Assembly: GCA_007922195.1 (NCBI GenBank)
Contig: ML682089.1
Location: 765,923 to 829,922, forward strand
DNA length: 64,000 bases
Direction of reading: 5' to 3'
Source: Podocnemis expansa
Lineage: Eukaryota > Chordata > Testudines > Podocnemididae
Positions 43,940 through 54,654 of the stretch are shown one piece after another. The first letter of the stretch is position 1. Every line of letters begins with the position of its first letter. The notes under the pieces are model-generated. The model was not told the origin of the DNA and did not search any database. It saw nothing but the letters and a program-made list of their open reading frames with translations. The translations under genes and the position numbers were made by a program.

Positions 43940-44882
43940 GCCTCCTAGGATAACCTTCTGAATGTGCCAAAATCAGGGCAAGCTGCAAAACCAGGGGTCA
44001 AACCCCCAAACCACTGTCGGGTGGTATTTAAACCAGTCTCCCAGTCAGTAACAAAACATGCTCCTGATTCCCCCTCTCTGGTCATCACCAAGCATAACAA
44101 AATAGAAACAGCCCCCTTACTGCACATCAGTTCCTAAGTTCCCCTCTAGCCACTGGGTCTCTTTACGAAATAGGTTCTTCTGATCCCAAAGGGCCAGCCA
44201 CATCACCCAGAAAAATAGAGGCTTGGATCTTACCCAAAATACCATGGTGCCAGCCAATCCTTTAGTAACTACAACTAAAGGTTTAAAATAAACAGAAAAC
44301 AAGCTACTTATGAGAGATGTTATAGGGTCAAAGTGAATCTCATACATAGAAATGATTTAGAGTCCATAGAAAACAAATCCTTGAAGATCCTGCAGTTTGC
44401 AGATTAGTCCCACTCCTCTGGTGTGCACCCAGCAGCAGCAGCAGCAGCTGGGTGGGTCTCAGTCCTTTGTTCAGTCACAGAAGAATAGTTCCAGAGACAG
44501 GTGTTGGCTGCAGATAGACTGGAGACGAAAGACTAAAGACAAAATGGAGATGGGTCCCCTGCCTTTTATCTCGGAGTCCTTGCCAAATCAAAATGAAGGT
44601 GGGCTACATGGTCAGTCTGGGTAACTGGTCGAACAGGTTTCTTCTTGGGCCCACTGCAGCTGGGAGGGGGCCGTCAAGAGGAACAATAGTTTTGCAGACA
44701 CCCAGTCTGGGATTGCCTTAAGAACAAATCACTTGGCACATACATAAAACAAATTGATTTCCAATTTCTAATACAGGCATGATATCTACATATAAACCAT
44801 ATAATCATTCTTAGCAGATTACAGCTTTTCTATTGATACCAAACATGACATATCACATATGGATCATTGTATCATGTATCAT

Positions 44883-45863
44883 GATGTGATATACCTTGAT
44901 TTTAGCAAGGCTTTTGATACAGTTTCCCACAGCATTCTCATTGGCAAATTAAGGAAGTATGGGTTGGATAGGTGGACTATAAGGTGGATAGAAAACTGGC
45001 TAGATCAACGGTTTCAGCATGTAGGAATCAATGGTTCCACGTCTGGCTGGCAACCAGTAACGAGTGGTGTGCCCCAGGGGTTGGTCCTGGGGCCGGTTCT
45101 GTTCAACATTTTCATCAATGATCTGGATGATGGAATAGACTGCACTCCCAGTAAGTTCGCGGATGACACCAAGCTGGGGGGAATAGTAGACACGTTGGAG
45201 GGCAAGGACAGGATTCAGGGAGACCTAGATAAATTGGAACAGTGGGCCAATAAAAATCTTATGAGGTTCAATAAATACAAGTGTAAAATCCTGCACTTGG
45301 GACGGAAAAACCCCATGCACTGCTACAGGCTGGGGAACATTCAGCTAAGTAGCAGCAGTGTAGAAAAGGACCTGGGGGTCATGGTGGATGGGAAGCTAGA
45401 TATGAGTCAGCAGTCTGCTCTTGCTGCCAAAAAGGCCAATGGCATACTGGGCTGCATCAAAAGAAGTATTGCCAGCAGATCAAGGGATGTGATCATTCCC
45501 CTCTATTCTGCACTGGTGAGGCCACATCTAGATTACTGTGTTCAGTTTTGGGCTCCCCACTACAACAAGGACAGGGACATGCTAGAGAGAGTTCAGAGGA
45601 GGGCAACCAAAATGATTAAAGGGCTGGAGCACAAGCCCTATGAGGAAAGACTGAATTCATTAGGCTTATTTAGTCTGCAGAAGAGAAGATTGAGGGGGGA
45701 TTTGATAGCAACCTTCAACTACTTGAAGGGATGCTCCAAGGAGGATGGAGCTCACCTGTTCTCGGTAATAACAGAGGACAGAATGAGGAGCAATGGTCTC
45801 AAGCTGCGGTTAGGCAGGTCGAGGCTGGATATTAGAAAAAACTTTTTACTAGGCGAGTGGTGA
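44883..45863 (+). CDS. CR1 reverse transcriptase, C-terminal part
   Basis: The open frame (334 codons if started in the LTR at 44859) encodes [40 protein letters not shown] (motif B/palm region), [20 protein letters not shown] (catalytic FADD), [37 protein letters not shown] and [18 protein letters not shown]. Full CR1 ORF2 is about 900-1000 residues, so endonuclease and RT N-terminus are missing. It ends in GEW, slightly before the usual CR1 end, through a shift. In intact elements the RT copies CR1 RNA by target-primed reverse transcription. Confidence 0.92.
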   Translation, partial: DVIYLDFSKAFDTVSHSILIGKLRKYGLDRWTIRWIENWLDQRFQHVGINGSTSGWQPVTSGVPQGLVLGPVLFNIFINDLDDGIDCTPSKFADDTKLGGIVDTLEGKDRIQGDLDKLEQWANKNLMRFNKYKCKILHLGRKNPMHCYRLGNIQLSSSSVEKDLGVMVDGKLDMSQQSALAAKKANGILGCIKRSIASRSRDVIIPLYSALVRPHLDYCVQFWAPHYNKDRDMLERVQRRATKMIKGLEHKPYEERLNSLGLFSLQKRRLRGDLIATFNYLKGCSKEDGAHLFSVITEDRMRSNGLKLRLGRSRLDIRKNFLLGEW

Positions 45864-46040
45864 AGCCTTGGAATGAGCTGCCGAAGGAGGTGGTGAAATC
45901 TCCATCTCTGGAGGTGTTTAAGGCCCAGCTGGACAAAACCGTGACTGGGATGGTTTAGTGGGAGTGGTCCTGCCTCTGGCAGGGGATTGGACTAGATGAC
46001 CTCATGAGGTCCCTTCCAACCCTATGATTCTATGATTGTA
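44883..46040 (+). mobile_element. CR1 LINE, 5'-truncated, well preserved
   Basis: It runs from TATACCTTGATTTTAGCAAGG to CCTTCCAACCCTATGATTCT, ending with the ATTCTATG tail. It interrupts the LTR copy D. Its frame is open (next entry), suggesting the youngest CR1 here. Confidence 0.9.
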
Positions 46041-46102
46041 AATATGAAATATCAATATAAAATATAATCATAAACACCCCTAGACCCAGACAGCGTCACA
46101 GC

Positions 46103-46291
46103 TGACCCCTGGTCTAGACTAACCCTTTGGCTGAAAACTACCTTGTTGGCCAGGAAAATCACTTTCTAATAAGTACAGGCTGCAGACTGAGTGTTAGATT
46201 TTTCTTGTACCTGTAACCTGATGTTTCCAGCACTTTTTATTTGCTTTTCTTTGAATCTTTAAACACACCCCAAACAACATGCTTTGCCCCC
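46103..46291 (+). repeat. Local direct repeat, right copy
   Basis: This is the counterpart of 43751-43939. It starts with the last bases of the hAT MITE (GACCCCTG) plus its duplication GTCTAGAC, so the copy was made after that MITE inserted. Confidence 0.88.
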
Positions 46292-46567
46292 AGAATGCTT
46301 GCATGAACTGTGCAATATTCGCGGCAGACACACTCCTGCTGCTGTAGTGATTGCTGTGTGGTGTGCTGGTTTTACTAGGTTGGTGGAAAGCTCCACAAGC
46401 AGCAGTTGCAGCACACTGACTCTGCAGAGCTCGATATTGCTCATAGAAAAGACCATGGGCTAGGGTCAGAGGCAAAGGACTCAGCCAACTTTATAGTGCA
46501 CAAAGCCCAATTCTAGTGCCCCATAGGAGCTACAGGTCTGCTAACGTATGGATGCCCACAACAATGG

Positions 46568-46770
46568 TTGGTTACTCACCATAACTGTTCTTCTTCGAGA
46601 TGGTCTGCTCACATCCATTCAGTTACAAGTGTCTACATGCCGCAGTGCACAGTAGCTCAGAAAGTCTTTAGCATTAGCCTGTCAGGTCAGGGCGCATGGC
46701 CAACGCCCCCTTCATGCTGCGGCCGCGGCTATATAGGTGACCGTGACACTGACCCTCCCAGTCCCATATA
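46568..46770 (+). repeat. DIRS inverted terminal repeat, 3' end
   Basis: In plus sense: GGTTACTCACCATAACTG, CATTCAGTTACAAGTGTC, GCTCAGAAAGTCTTTAGC, GTCAGGTCAGGGC and CGGCTATATAGGTGACCGTG, matching the minus-strand reading of the other end. Confidence 0.92.
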
Positions 46771-46799
46771 CCTTTGCCAACTCCGTTAGTGGGGAGGGA

Positions 46800-46910
46800 C
46801 CTGAATGTATGTGAGCAGCCCATTTCGAAGAAGGACGGTTACAGTGAGTAACCAACTGTTCTCCTTCAAGCGCTGCTCGCATCATTCAGTTACAGGTGAC
46901 TGCTAGCTGT
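46800..46910. repeat. DIRS internal complementary region
   Basis: 46800-46850 (CTGAATGTATGTGAGCAG, GAAGAAGGACGGTTACAG, TGAGTAACCAAC) is complementary to the outer 3' terminus. 46851-46905 (TTCTCCTTCAAGCG, CATCATTCAGTTACAGGTG) is complementary to the outer 5' terminus. Side by side they template the joined ends of the circular DNA intermediate, as described for DIRS-1. Confidence 0.9.
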
Positions 46911-46931
46911 ACCCAAGGATCATGGGAGGAG

Positions 46932-48056
46932 TTACAGTCTACCCACACTGAGTACAGCTCTGCCCACAGCGGCATCATCTCTCGCCTGTTGGGCAATGGT
47001 GTAGTGCATTGTGAAGGTATGTACCAACAACCACGTAGTGGCCCTGCAGATCTCTTGGATCGGGACCTTCACGAGGAAGGCCGTGGAAAACGCCTGCGCT
47101 CTGGTAGAGTGGGCTCTCACAGTCTCTGGGAGAGGCGTGTTTGACCTTCTGTAGCAGTCTTTAATGCAGTTCACAATCCATTTGGAGATGCATTGGGAGG
47201 ATACTGGAGAACCTCTCATGCTTTCCGCAGCTGCCACGAACAGTTGGGAGGTCTTGCGGAAGGATCACATGTGCTCAGTGTAGGTTAGGAGTGCTCTCCT
47301 CACATCCAGGGTGTGCCACTGTCTCTGGTTTTCTGTCACCTGCAGATCTAGATAGAAGACCAGCAGGCAGATTTCTTGATTCATGTGGAAGGGGGTGGCG
47401 ACCTTGGGCAGGAACGAGGGGTGGAGATGCAGGACCACCTTGCTGGGAAAGAAAACCGTATATGGGGGTTCAGAGGATAGGGCTCGTAGCTCTGAGACCC
47501 TTCTGGCCGATGTAACGGCCACCAGGAAAGCCACCTTCCAGGACAGCACGAGCAGGGTGGCTGCATCTAAGGGCTCGTAGGGTGGTTCTGTCAGAGCCCA
47601 TAGCACCACGTTCAGGTCCCACTGTGGAGTGGGATTATGGACATGGGGAAAAAGTTTTTCCACTCCTTTCAGGAATCTATGGCAGATGGGGTGTGAGAAG
47701 AGTGGGACCCCATCTGTTGTTTGGTGAAAGACCAAGATTGCTGCCAAATACACTTTCAGTGATGACAGGGATAGGCCTTTCTCCCTTAGGTCAAGAAGGT
47801 AATCTAAAGTTGCCTGGATTGGTGCGGAGATAGGGTCTATGTTTTTATCACGGCACCAAGTGAAGAAGTGATTCCATTTTGCCATGTAGGTGGACCTGGT
47901 GGAGGGTTTTCTGCTACCAACCAGGACCTTTTTAACCCTATCCAAGCAGTGTTTCTCTTGCTCGCTGAGCCAGACAGCATCCAGGCTGTCAGGTGCAGGA
48001 GGCCCGGGTTGGGGTGCCAAAGGCGTCCCGAGTCCTGTGTCAGAAGGTCCGCCCAC
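46932..48056 (-). pseudogene. DIRS tyrosine recombinase with one in-frame stop
   Basis: Phage-integrase-family recombinase that inserts the circular DIRS DNA in place of a DDE integrase. 48056-47265 is open for 263 codons: core-binding part with PSTRSTYMAKWNHFFTWC at about 51-68, then catalytic Arg in VTSARRVSEL (186). After TGA at 47265 the same frame continues with VSSQCISKWIVNCI, VRAHSTRAQA (HxxR) and EICRATTWLLVHTFTMHY (probable nucleophile Tyr). All catalytic positions survive; the single stop and the other frame breaks in the element disable it. Confidence 0.9.
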
Positions 48057-48271
48057 CGTGGGAGGCGGAGTGGGGTCCTCACAGACATGTCTTGGAGGAG
48101 AGGGAACCAGGGTTGCCTGGGCCAGTCCAGGGCTATCAGGAAGATGAGCGCCTCATCTACGAGGGCCTCCAGAAGCACCCTGTGAATCTGGGGAATTGGC
48201 GGGAAGGCGTACATTAGGGATCCCGACCAGCTGAGGAGAAAGGCACCGTTGAGAGACCCTTTCTCCCAACC

Positions 48272-48925
48272 TCAGAGGAAGCAGAACTGGGGGCATTTGT
48301 GGTTCTGTGCCGTGGCAAAGAGGTTGATTTGAGGGGTTCCCCATCTGGTTGTCAGCAGGGAGAAAACCTCGTTGTGGAGGGACCACTCATGATTCGCCAG
48401 TGGCTTTCTGCTGAGTGAATCTGCTATGCCGTTGTCCACCCCGGGGAGATGGGCGGCAGTTGGCGTGAAGTGATGGTCTATCACTAGTTGCTAAAGCTTG
48501 GTCGCTTCCTCGCATGGGGCCGAGGAGCAGACTTCCCCTTGGCGGTTCATGTAGAACATGGCTGCTGTGTTGTCTGAGAGGATCTGAACCACTCTGCCCT
48601 GGATCTGGTCTAGAGAGGTCATGCAGGCCAGTCTGATGGCCCTGAGCTCCTTCACGTTTATGTGGAGGAGGCTGTCCTTGGGGCTCCAGGCACCTTGCTT
48701 GGAGAAGCCCCCGGACAGGTGGGCGCCCCACCCCAAGTTGGAGGCATCCGTTATCAGGGTCACTGCAGGCTTGGACTCCCTGAATGGGATTCCCCTCATT
48801 GTGAAGTCGGGGTCCCTCCAAATTTGGAGGTACTCCAGGGCATGTTGGGGTACCAAGATTACCTTGTCGAGGTGGTCCCTTTCTGGTCGGAAGCTTGTGG
48901 TGAACCTGATCTGAAACAGTCTCAT
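48272..48925 (-). pseudogene. DIRS RNase H
   Basis: A 145-codon frame (48925-48491) holds LITDASNLGWGAHL, HINVKELRAIRLAC and VQILSDNTAAMFYMNRQGE, the D/E/D set of DIRS RNase H. The next frame adds AHLPGVDNGIADSLSRK. One frame change separates the two parts near 48490. Confidence 0.9.
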
Positions 48926-48940
48926 CTGCAGGCAGGCTGT

Positions 48941-49720
48941 TCAGATTACCAGTGTGGCCACTGCCATGTGCCCCAGGAGCTGCATGCATCTGCATGCTGT
49001 GGTCAGCCCGGGCGCCCGGAGCTCCGTGATGATGGTGCAGATGGACCGAAATCTTGACAGGGGCAAGGATGTGGTGCCTTGCCGGGCATTTAAGCGTGCC
49101 CCAATGAACTCTATGTCCCGAGTGGGGCAAAGCTTGGACTTTTCCAAGTTCATGCAGAAGCCCAGGAACTTGCACAGGTTTATTACGACGTCAACGTGGT
49201 CTTGTACTTGTCGACTTGACTTGCCCACTATGAGCCCGCCATCTAGGTAGGGGTAGATTCTTACACATCTCCTGCGTAGGAACGCTGTGACTGGTGTGAC
49301 ACACTTTGTGAACACCCTGGGGGCTAGCAATAACCCGAAAGGGAGGGCGGTAAACTGGTAATGGAGTCATGCCACTACAAACCTGAGGAACCGCCTGTGG
49401 TGGGGCTGATTGGCTATGTGGAAGTAAGCATCCTTTAGGTCGAGGGCTGCGAACCACACTCCTGGGGACAGGGAGGGGATGATCTGCGGTAGGGAGATCA
49501 TATGGAATTTTATTTTCTTTATGTTTTGTTGAGAGCTCTGAGATCTAGGATGGGCCATAGCTCCCCATTGGGTTTGGGGACCAGGAAGTACCGGGAATAG
49601 AACCCTTTGCCACATTCCCTGTTGGGAACATTTTTGATGGCTCCGAGGGAGAGTAACTTCTGGCATTCAGCCTTGAGCTTGCCTACCTGCTCGGGGTTCT
49701 CTGGGATCATGGGAGCAGAC
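48941..49720 (-). pseudogene. DIRS reverse transcriptase
   Basis: Across three frames: KKLLSLGAI-type region, YSRYFLVPKPNGELWPILDL (49.55-49.62 kb, motif 1/2), WFAALDLKDAYFHIA (motif A, Asp present, about 49.42 kb), FLRFVVA, then VFTKCVTPVTAFLRR and YPYLDGGLIVGKS (motif C, about 49.25 kb). The motif C expected as YLDD reads YLDG, losing one catalytic Asp. CMNLEKSKLCPTRDIEFIG follows. Frameshifts and the mutated motif C make it inactive. Confidence 0.9.
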
Positions 49721-51348
49721 GGTTTCTTGTCCTGGGTGGTTGAGAGGAACTGAATGCGGTATCCTCTCACCACTGTGTCGAGGACCCACTGGTCTGACAT
49801 GACCCAGGTCCATCGTGGGGCAAAGTGGTGGAGGCGGTGGAGGGAGAACGGGTTGTGGAGTGCTGCTCTTGGGGGGACCATCAAAAACCCTGTTTGCGGC
49901 CCAACGAACAGTCCGACCCCTGTCTGCACCACCCCCTTTACCTGACCGGCCTTTATCCTTGTCCAGGTCCCCGAGATGGTGCTGGGGAAACTGGAGAGAT
50001 CTCGGAAACTGGGTCTGCAGTTGCAGCTGTTGTTTCAGTTGCTGTAGCTGCTGTTGTAGCTGATGCGACTTTGAGGAATGCCTAACAGGTTGTGGGGTGG
50101 CTCTCAAGTCCTTCATACTATGCAGCTTCGCATCTGCGGAAGGTGCAAGGAGGTCGGAGCCTTCGAAGGGAAGGTCCTGAATAATTTGTTGCATCTGCGT
50201 GGAGAGACCAGAGTTCTGGAGCCATTATGCGTGCTGCTGTGTCCACTGCATCCCACATTGCCACAAGCGCATCCCTGGATGCTCTCTCTCCCTCGTCCAG
50301 CATTGCTTCGAAGTCTCTCAGGCGATCCTCGGGAATGACCAGCCGGAGGATTTCGTAGAGCTTCCCACAGGTTGAAGATGTAGCGCATCATCAAGGCTGA
50401 ATGGAAAAGGAAGTATGGGTTAGATGCATGGACTGTAAGGTGGATAGAAAACTNNNNNNNNNNNNNNNNNNNNNNNNNNNNNNNNNNNNNNNNNNNNNNN
50501 NNNNNNNNNNNNNNNNNNNNNNNNNNNNNNNNNNNNNNNNNNNNNNNNNNNNNNNNNNNNNNNNNNNNNNNNNNNNNNNNNNNNNNNNNNNNNNNNNNNN
50601 NNNNNNNNNNNNNNNNNNNNNNNNNNNNNNNNNNNNNNNNNNNNNNNNNNNNNNNNNNNNNNNNNNNNNNNNNNNNNNNNNNNNNNNNNNNNNNNNNNNN
50701 NNNNNNNNNNNNNNNNNNNNNNNNNNNNNNNNNNNNNNNNNNNNNNNNNNNNNNNNNNNNNNNNNNNNNNNNNNNNNNNNNNNNNNNNNNNNNNNNNNNN
50801 NNNNNNNNNNNNNNNNNNNNNNNNNNNNNNNNNNNNNNNNNNNNNNNNNNNNNTGACCTCGTGGGGTCCCTTCCAACCCTACGATTCTATGATTCTATGA
50901 TTCTATGAACTGGAGGGCGGCAGAGGAGTAAACTTTCCTGTCGAGCAGGTTGAGCCTCCTTGTTCTTGGGTGTGGTTCTAGGTTGGCCTTGTCTCTCCCT
51001 TTGGGTGACTGTGTCAACCACCAGGGACCCTGGGGCCAGGTGATGAAATAGTAAGGGAAAACCTTCCAGGGAGACGGAATATTTCTTGTCCACTACTTTG
51101 GACACTGGTGGAATCGAGGAAGGCGTTTGCCAGCATTCCTGGACAATGCAGAACACCCTGGCGTGCAAGGGGATTCCAACCTTAGCCAGTGGGGCTCGAC
51201 AACACGCGTCAAAGAGAGAGTCATCCGCCACCTGGATCACCCCTAGCTTGAGCTTCAGGTTCACCGCCATGTGGTAGAGAAGGTCCTGTTCAACATGAGG
51301 ATCCCCTTTATGGTCGGCGGACATGTCGATTAATCTCTCATTGGGCAA
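49667..51348 (-). pseudogene. DIRS gag, C-terminal part, interrupted by CR1 and gap
   Basis: The upstream piece (51348-50916) holds DDSLFDACCRAPLAKVGIPL, HARVFCIVQECWQTPSS and KKYSVSLEGFP. After the CR1 it resumes near 50394 (EALRNPPA), then GERASRDALVAMWDAVDTAA and MAPELWSLHAD in a shifted frame, then 50194-49667 (IIQDLPFEGSDLLAPSADAK and a Gln-rich QLQQQLQQLKQQLQLQTQF stretch). At least two frameshifts are present. Confidence 0.83.
50395..50915 (+). mobile_element. CR1 insertion in DIRS gag, containing assembly gap 2 (50454-50853)
   Basis: The left side reads GGAAGTATGGGTTAGATGC and GGACTGTAAGGTGGATAG (CR1 RT region); the right side reads GGTCCCTTCCAACCCTACG followed by three ATTCTATG units. 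Plus-sense CR1 is thus inserted in the minus-sense DIRS. The 400 N is a placeholder; by comparison with 44.9-46.0 kb about 1 kb of CR1 is probably missing. Confidence 0.88.
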
Positions 51349-52550
51349 TGAAGATGATGGGGCCCTTGATCTGCTTCGTTGTGTAGAATCAGGGTCCGGC
51401 TTGTCGTCAGGGAAATCCGAAGACTCCGGTGCAGGTGAATGGGCATAGCGGGGGAGGTGTCATGTGCTGTCGCGTTCAGCCAGTCGAGGGTCCATTCATT
51501 GTGTGAGGACCTTGATGGCGGCATAGGCGTTATGAGGGGGGTAGGTGCTTCCCCCAATGGGTGCCTTCACCGCGAGCTCGGCGACATGGAGCTTTTCTGG
51601 GCTTGCTTTCTTGGGTGCTCTTCCTGGGGGGGGAGGGGAGAAAGGGGTCTTCCAAGGACGACCTGGATGACCTCCCCCCCCAACACTTGGCAGTCTGGTA
51701 CTGAGAATTCCTCGGAGAAGCGGTGAGGCAGAGCCATAGAACTTGGGCTCGGTACCTGGTTTGACGGTGATGGGTCGGAGAGAGGTGAGGAGGCCCAGGA
51801 TGGTGCCGGCATCAGTGCAGGTGTTGCGGGTGCTGAATCTGACGGTACCAGAAGTGACGGTACCGGAAGTGGTGTTATCAGCGATGGTGCCAGGTCCAGC
51901 GGTAACGGGCTTGGTGGCGGTGCCAGGCTTGCCGGCAGCGCCAGACTCGTGGGTGGTGCCAGACTTGTGGGCGGTGCCGTGTCCAGTGGCGCCTGGGGAG
52001 GCGGTGCCATTGTGGCTGGTTGCCTCTTGTTCTGCACCGAAGCTAGATTTAAGTGCCCTTGGCGAGCCAGTGCCTGAGCCGGGGCCCTACCTGGGGCAGC
52101 TGGGAGGCTACCGGGAGACCGGTGAGGTTGGTGCCTAGGAGGTACCATGGAAGGCGGAGATCTTGGGCCTGGTACCAGGGATTGGCGGGAATCTTGAGCC
52201 CAGGCCAATCGAGGGTCCAGCGGAGCACTGGTGGCTTGGCTGCTTTTGAGCAGAGCAGCTCCAGTCCCCGAAATTAGGCGGAGGCGACGCTCCCTTTCCA
52301 GCCGAGTCCTCCGCCTGAAGGATTGGCAGATGGGGCAGTCCACTGTGATGTGGGACTCACCCAAGCAAACAAGGCACTTCTCATGCGGATTGTCCATTGG
52401 GAGAGCCTTGCAGCATCTTAAGCATGGCTGGAATCCTGGCATTTCAAGTTTTGCGCGAAAAGACAGGCCTTTGTGTTTCGCAAGATAACACTGATCCGAA
52501 CCGACGCTGATGGCGGAAAAAGGCACTGGGTGGGGCAGGGTCACGGCCAC
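51330..52550 (-). pseudogene. DIRS gag, N-terminal part
   Basis: A 327-codon frame from 52550 contains a Cys-rich block (CLRCC at about 43-47, then CLVCLGESHITVDCPIC at about 60-76), the basic RRRTRLERERRLRL, and a long Pro/Ala/Ser-rich region with repeated PPTSLAPP-like units. It stops at 51567; the protein continues in another frame to about 51330. It is presumed to be the nucleocapsid protein. Confidence 0.82.
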
Positions 52551-52694
52551 CTATATAGCCGCAGCCGTGGCGTGGAGGGGGAGTTGGCTGTATGCCCTGA
52601 CCTGGCAGGCTAACACTAAAGACTTTCTGAGCTACCGTGCGCTGTGGCACGTAGACACCTGTAACTGAATGATGTGAGCAGCGCGCGAAGGAGA
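52550..52694 (-). repeat. DIRS inverted terminal repeat, 5' end
   Basis: On the minus strand it reads TTCTCCTTC, CATCATTCAGTTACAGGTG, GCTCAGAAAGTCTTTAG, GCCTG.CAGGTCAGGGC and GGCTATATAGGTGGCCGTG. It is the inverted copy of 46568-46770. TATATAG may act as a TATA box. Confidence 0.9.
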
Positions 52695-52939
52695 ATGGTA
52701 CCTTGCTCAATTAGAGCATCAAGCTGCTGTCTCCGTGGCAAGTACAACACTGCCCCCCCCCATGCTACCTCGTTTTCTCCATTGATACAAACAGTCTCAC
52801 ACTCCAGCCACACCTTGCTAGTTCCTCCGTTGTCCTTGCACCTGCTAATGCAAACAAACATCCTCATCCATTATTCTCATCATATGAGCGCTGGCTGCTT
52901 CTGTGCCATCGCTTAGGAATGTGTTTGTGTTGTTTGTTA

Positions 52940-53100
52940 GAACCACAGGGTGAGACGGGACCACAAGGGTCCACTAGTTTAACCCCCTGCCAAGATGTGG
53001 GATTTGCTGTGTCTGAACCAGCCATGCCAGATGGCTGGCCAGACTGCTTTTCAAATCTTCCAGCAACAGACATCCTCTACTTGAGCAGTCTGGGTGTTTA
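52940..53100 (-). mobile_element. CR1 3' end fragment
   Basis: It reads AGAACCACAGGGTGAGACGG, TTTAACCCCCTGCCAAGATG and GCCAGACTGCTTTTCAAATC, the same subfamily as 8568-9238. Confidence 0.72.
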
Positions 53101-53755
53101 TGTACCATTCTGGTTGGGGGGGGGGGGGGGTTTACATGGTGTTACCTATTGCCTAGTGGGGAGTTACTTTGCCAAGGCCAAGCCTGCTCTGGGGCAGAGC
53201 CTTTGGCTCACACTCAGGTATTAGTGACTTATCTCAGAAACTTCAGTTAACTCCAGAAAGTGTCACACCAGCCTGTGGTCTGCTAGCCTGCATCCTGCAA
53301 GCCTTAGCATGCTTGCCTGAATCCTGTGCCCTCACCACGCCAGCTTGCATCCTAGGCCAGCTGCATTTCTTTCCCTGTCATCCTGTTCCAGCCTGCAGTC
53401 TGTGTGCCCTGTCCTACCAGCCATTCTAACCTGCACCCTTGCTGAAGGAGTCATTGGTGGGTGTGCAGGTGGGGGCATAGGTCCCTCGGCCAGCACTGCA
53501 CTCTCAGCTGTGAAGGTCAGATTGTGTTATGTATGCTCCAGCTATTCACAAGCTACCTGCCCCTGTGGCTTGGCTCATTGCCCCACCCGCTGGTTCCTTC
53601 TGCAGCCAAGCTCCCTATTGCTTACTGCCTACCCAGCAGGTGCACACAACAACCTCTCACTTGTGCTGGTGTTTCTGCTCTTAACAGCATTGTGGCCCAG
53701 TGAGCAAGTTATGGGCCAGGGCTCAGGAGAGGCAAGCATTGTTGCTGGCTCTGTG
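53101..53755. other. No recognised feature
   Basis: A G-run at 53117-53132, then moderately GC-rich sequence with chance frames (CTGCATCC/CAGCCTGC-type near-repeats at 53270-53420). Confidence 0.4.
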
Positions 53756-53759
53756 CTGA

Positions 53760-54515
53760 TGTAACCTGCTAGGGTGGGCTCAAATTCATTCAATTGCCCC
53801 TCTCCAGTGCCTCACAGAGAAAACCCCTGATGAAAGCAACTGGAGAGCCAGGATCCAATTGTTAAAAGGACTCACAGCGAAGACTGCTCAGCGTTTCCAT
53901 CCCACATTAAACTATTACTCAACAGAAATGTAACAATGAACTGTATTAACTAACTAAACACACCTTATCCTAAGGAACCATAATACTTTTAAACAAAACA
54001 GTAAGAAACCCAAGAGTCCCAAAGTTCAGGTGGAGTCACCCTTATCTCAATTGCAGTCTTTTAAGTCCTTGAGGCTTAAATGCAGAAGGTAAGCAATCCT
54101 CATCCTCTCTAGCTGCAGAAATCTTCAGGCAGATGCCATGCAGTCCTTTCTTCCTCCTGTGTAGCCAGCACCATGCAATCAGGTCACTGGCCATCCAACT
54201 CTCAGTTCCACTGCAGACAACTCCCCTGCAAAGCAGTCCGAAAACATCCTGCAGTCCACTCCTGCTCAGCTCCTTTCACTGAGTCCCTTAGCCAATGTCC
54301 TCTGCAGCTCTCTGTTTGCTCCTCTTCAGGCTGCTCCTCTCAGGCTTCTCCCTGGGCATGCAACTCCAGCAAAACAATAAAACTTGTGGAGCATGCTCAG
54401 TGTGCTCCCTCACCCTCTTACCAGAGGCTTCTGGGCTGCAAAATCTGCCCAGCAACGTAACACAGCCATGAGGGTCCCTAAAAGAGATTGCACCTATTTA
54501 GGCACATGAGTTACA
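53760..54515 (-). mobile_element. Solo LTR, family TGTAAC..GTTACA, copy in minus orientation
   Basis: Plus-strand start TGTAACCTGCTAGGG, end CATGAGTTACA, 756 bp, flanked by CTGA on both sides (53756-53759, 54516-54519). It is the inverted counterpart of 55498-56270. The 4-bp duplication suits class I endogenous retrovirus LTRs. No internal coding sequence is present. Confidence 0.9.
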
Positions 54516-54654
54516 CTGACTTTGCGTGACCTGAGGAAATCTGCTCTCCACCATTCACATTTCTCTCCCCACCCCCCCTGCTCCAATGTGGAGACTGGCT
54601 GAGGCTGTGGTGGGAGAGATGGAAGACAGGTGTCCCGGCAGGCCTCCTGGCTGA

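Larger units (their letters stand above)
43932..46100 (-). mobile_element. Solo LTR, family TGTGATGCTG, copy D, with CR1 inside
   Basis: Minus-sense copy of the LTR: plus-strand landmarks are CAGGCCTCCTAGGATAACC at 43938, CCTTTTATCTCGGAGTCC at 44563 and CCCCTAGACCCAGACAGCG then TCACA at 46078-46100. It is split at about 44882 by a 1.16-kb CR1 (44883-46040). About 190-bp direct repeats replace the usual short duplication. Confidence 0.8.
46568..52694 (-). mobile_element. DIRS retrotransposon, nearly complete
   Basis: On the minus strand, 52694 to 46568, the order is 5' inverted terminal repeat, gag, RT, RNase H, tyrosine recombinase, internal complementary region and 3' inverted terminal repeat. 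This is the diagnostic DIRS plan: no target duplication, and a tyrosine recombinase instead of an integrase. About 5.6 kb remain after removing the CR1 plus gap at 50395-50915. Coding parts have frameshifts and stops, so it cannot move by itself. Confidence 0.93.

Noticed and set aside
47291..49250. Plus-strand frames of 80-130 codons in the DIRS region
   Set aside because: They lie opposite the DIRS recombinase, RNase H and RT coding strand and have no similarity of their own.
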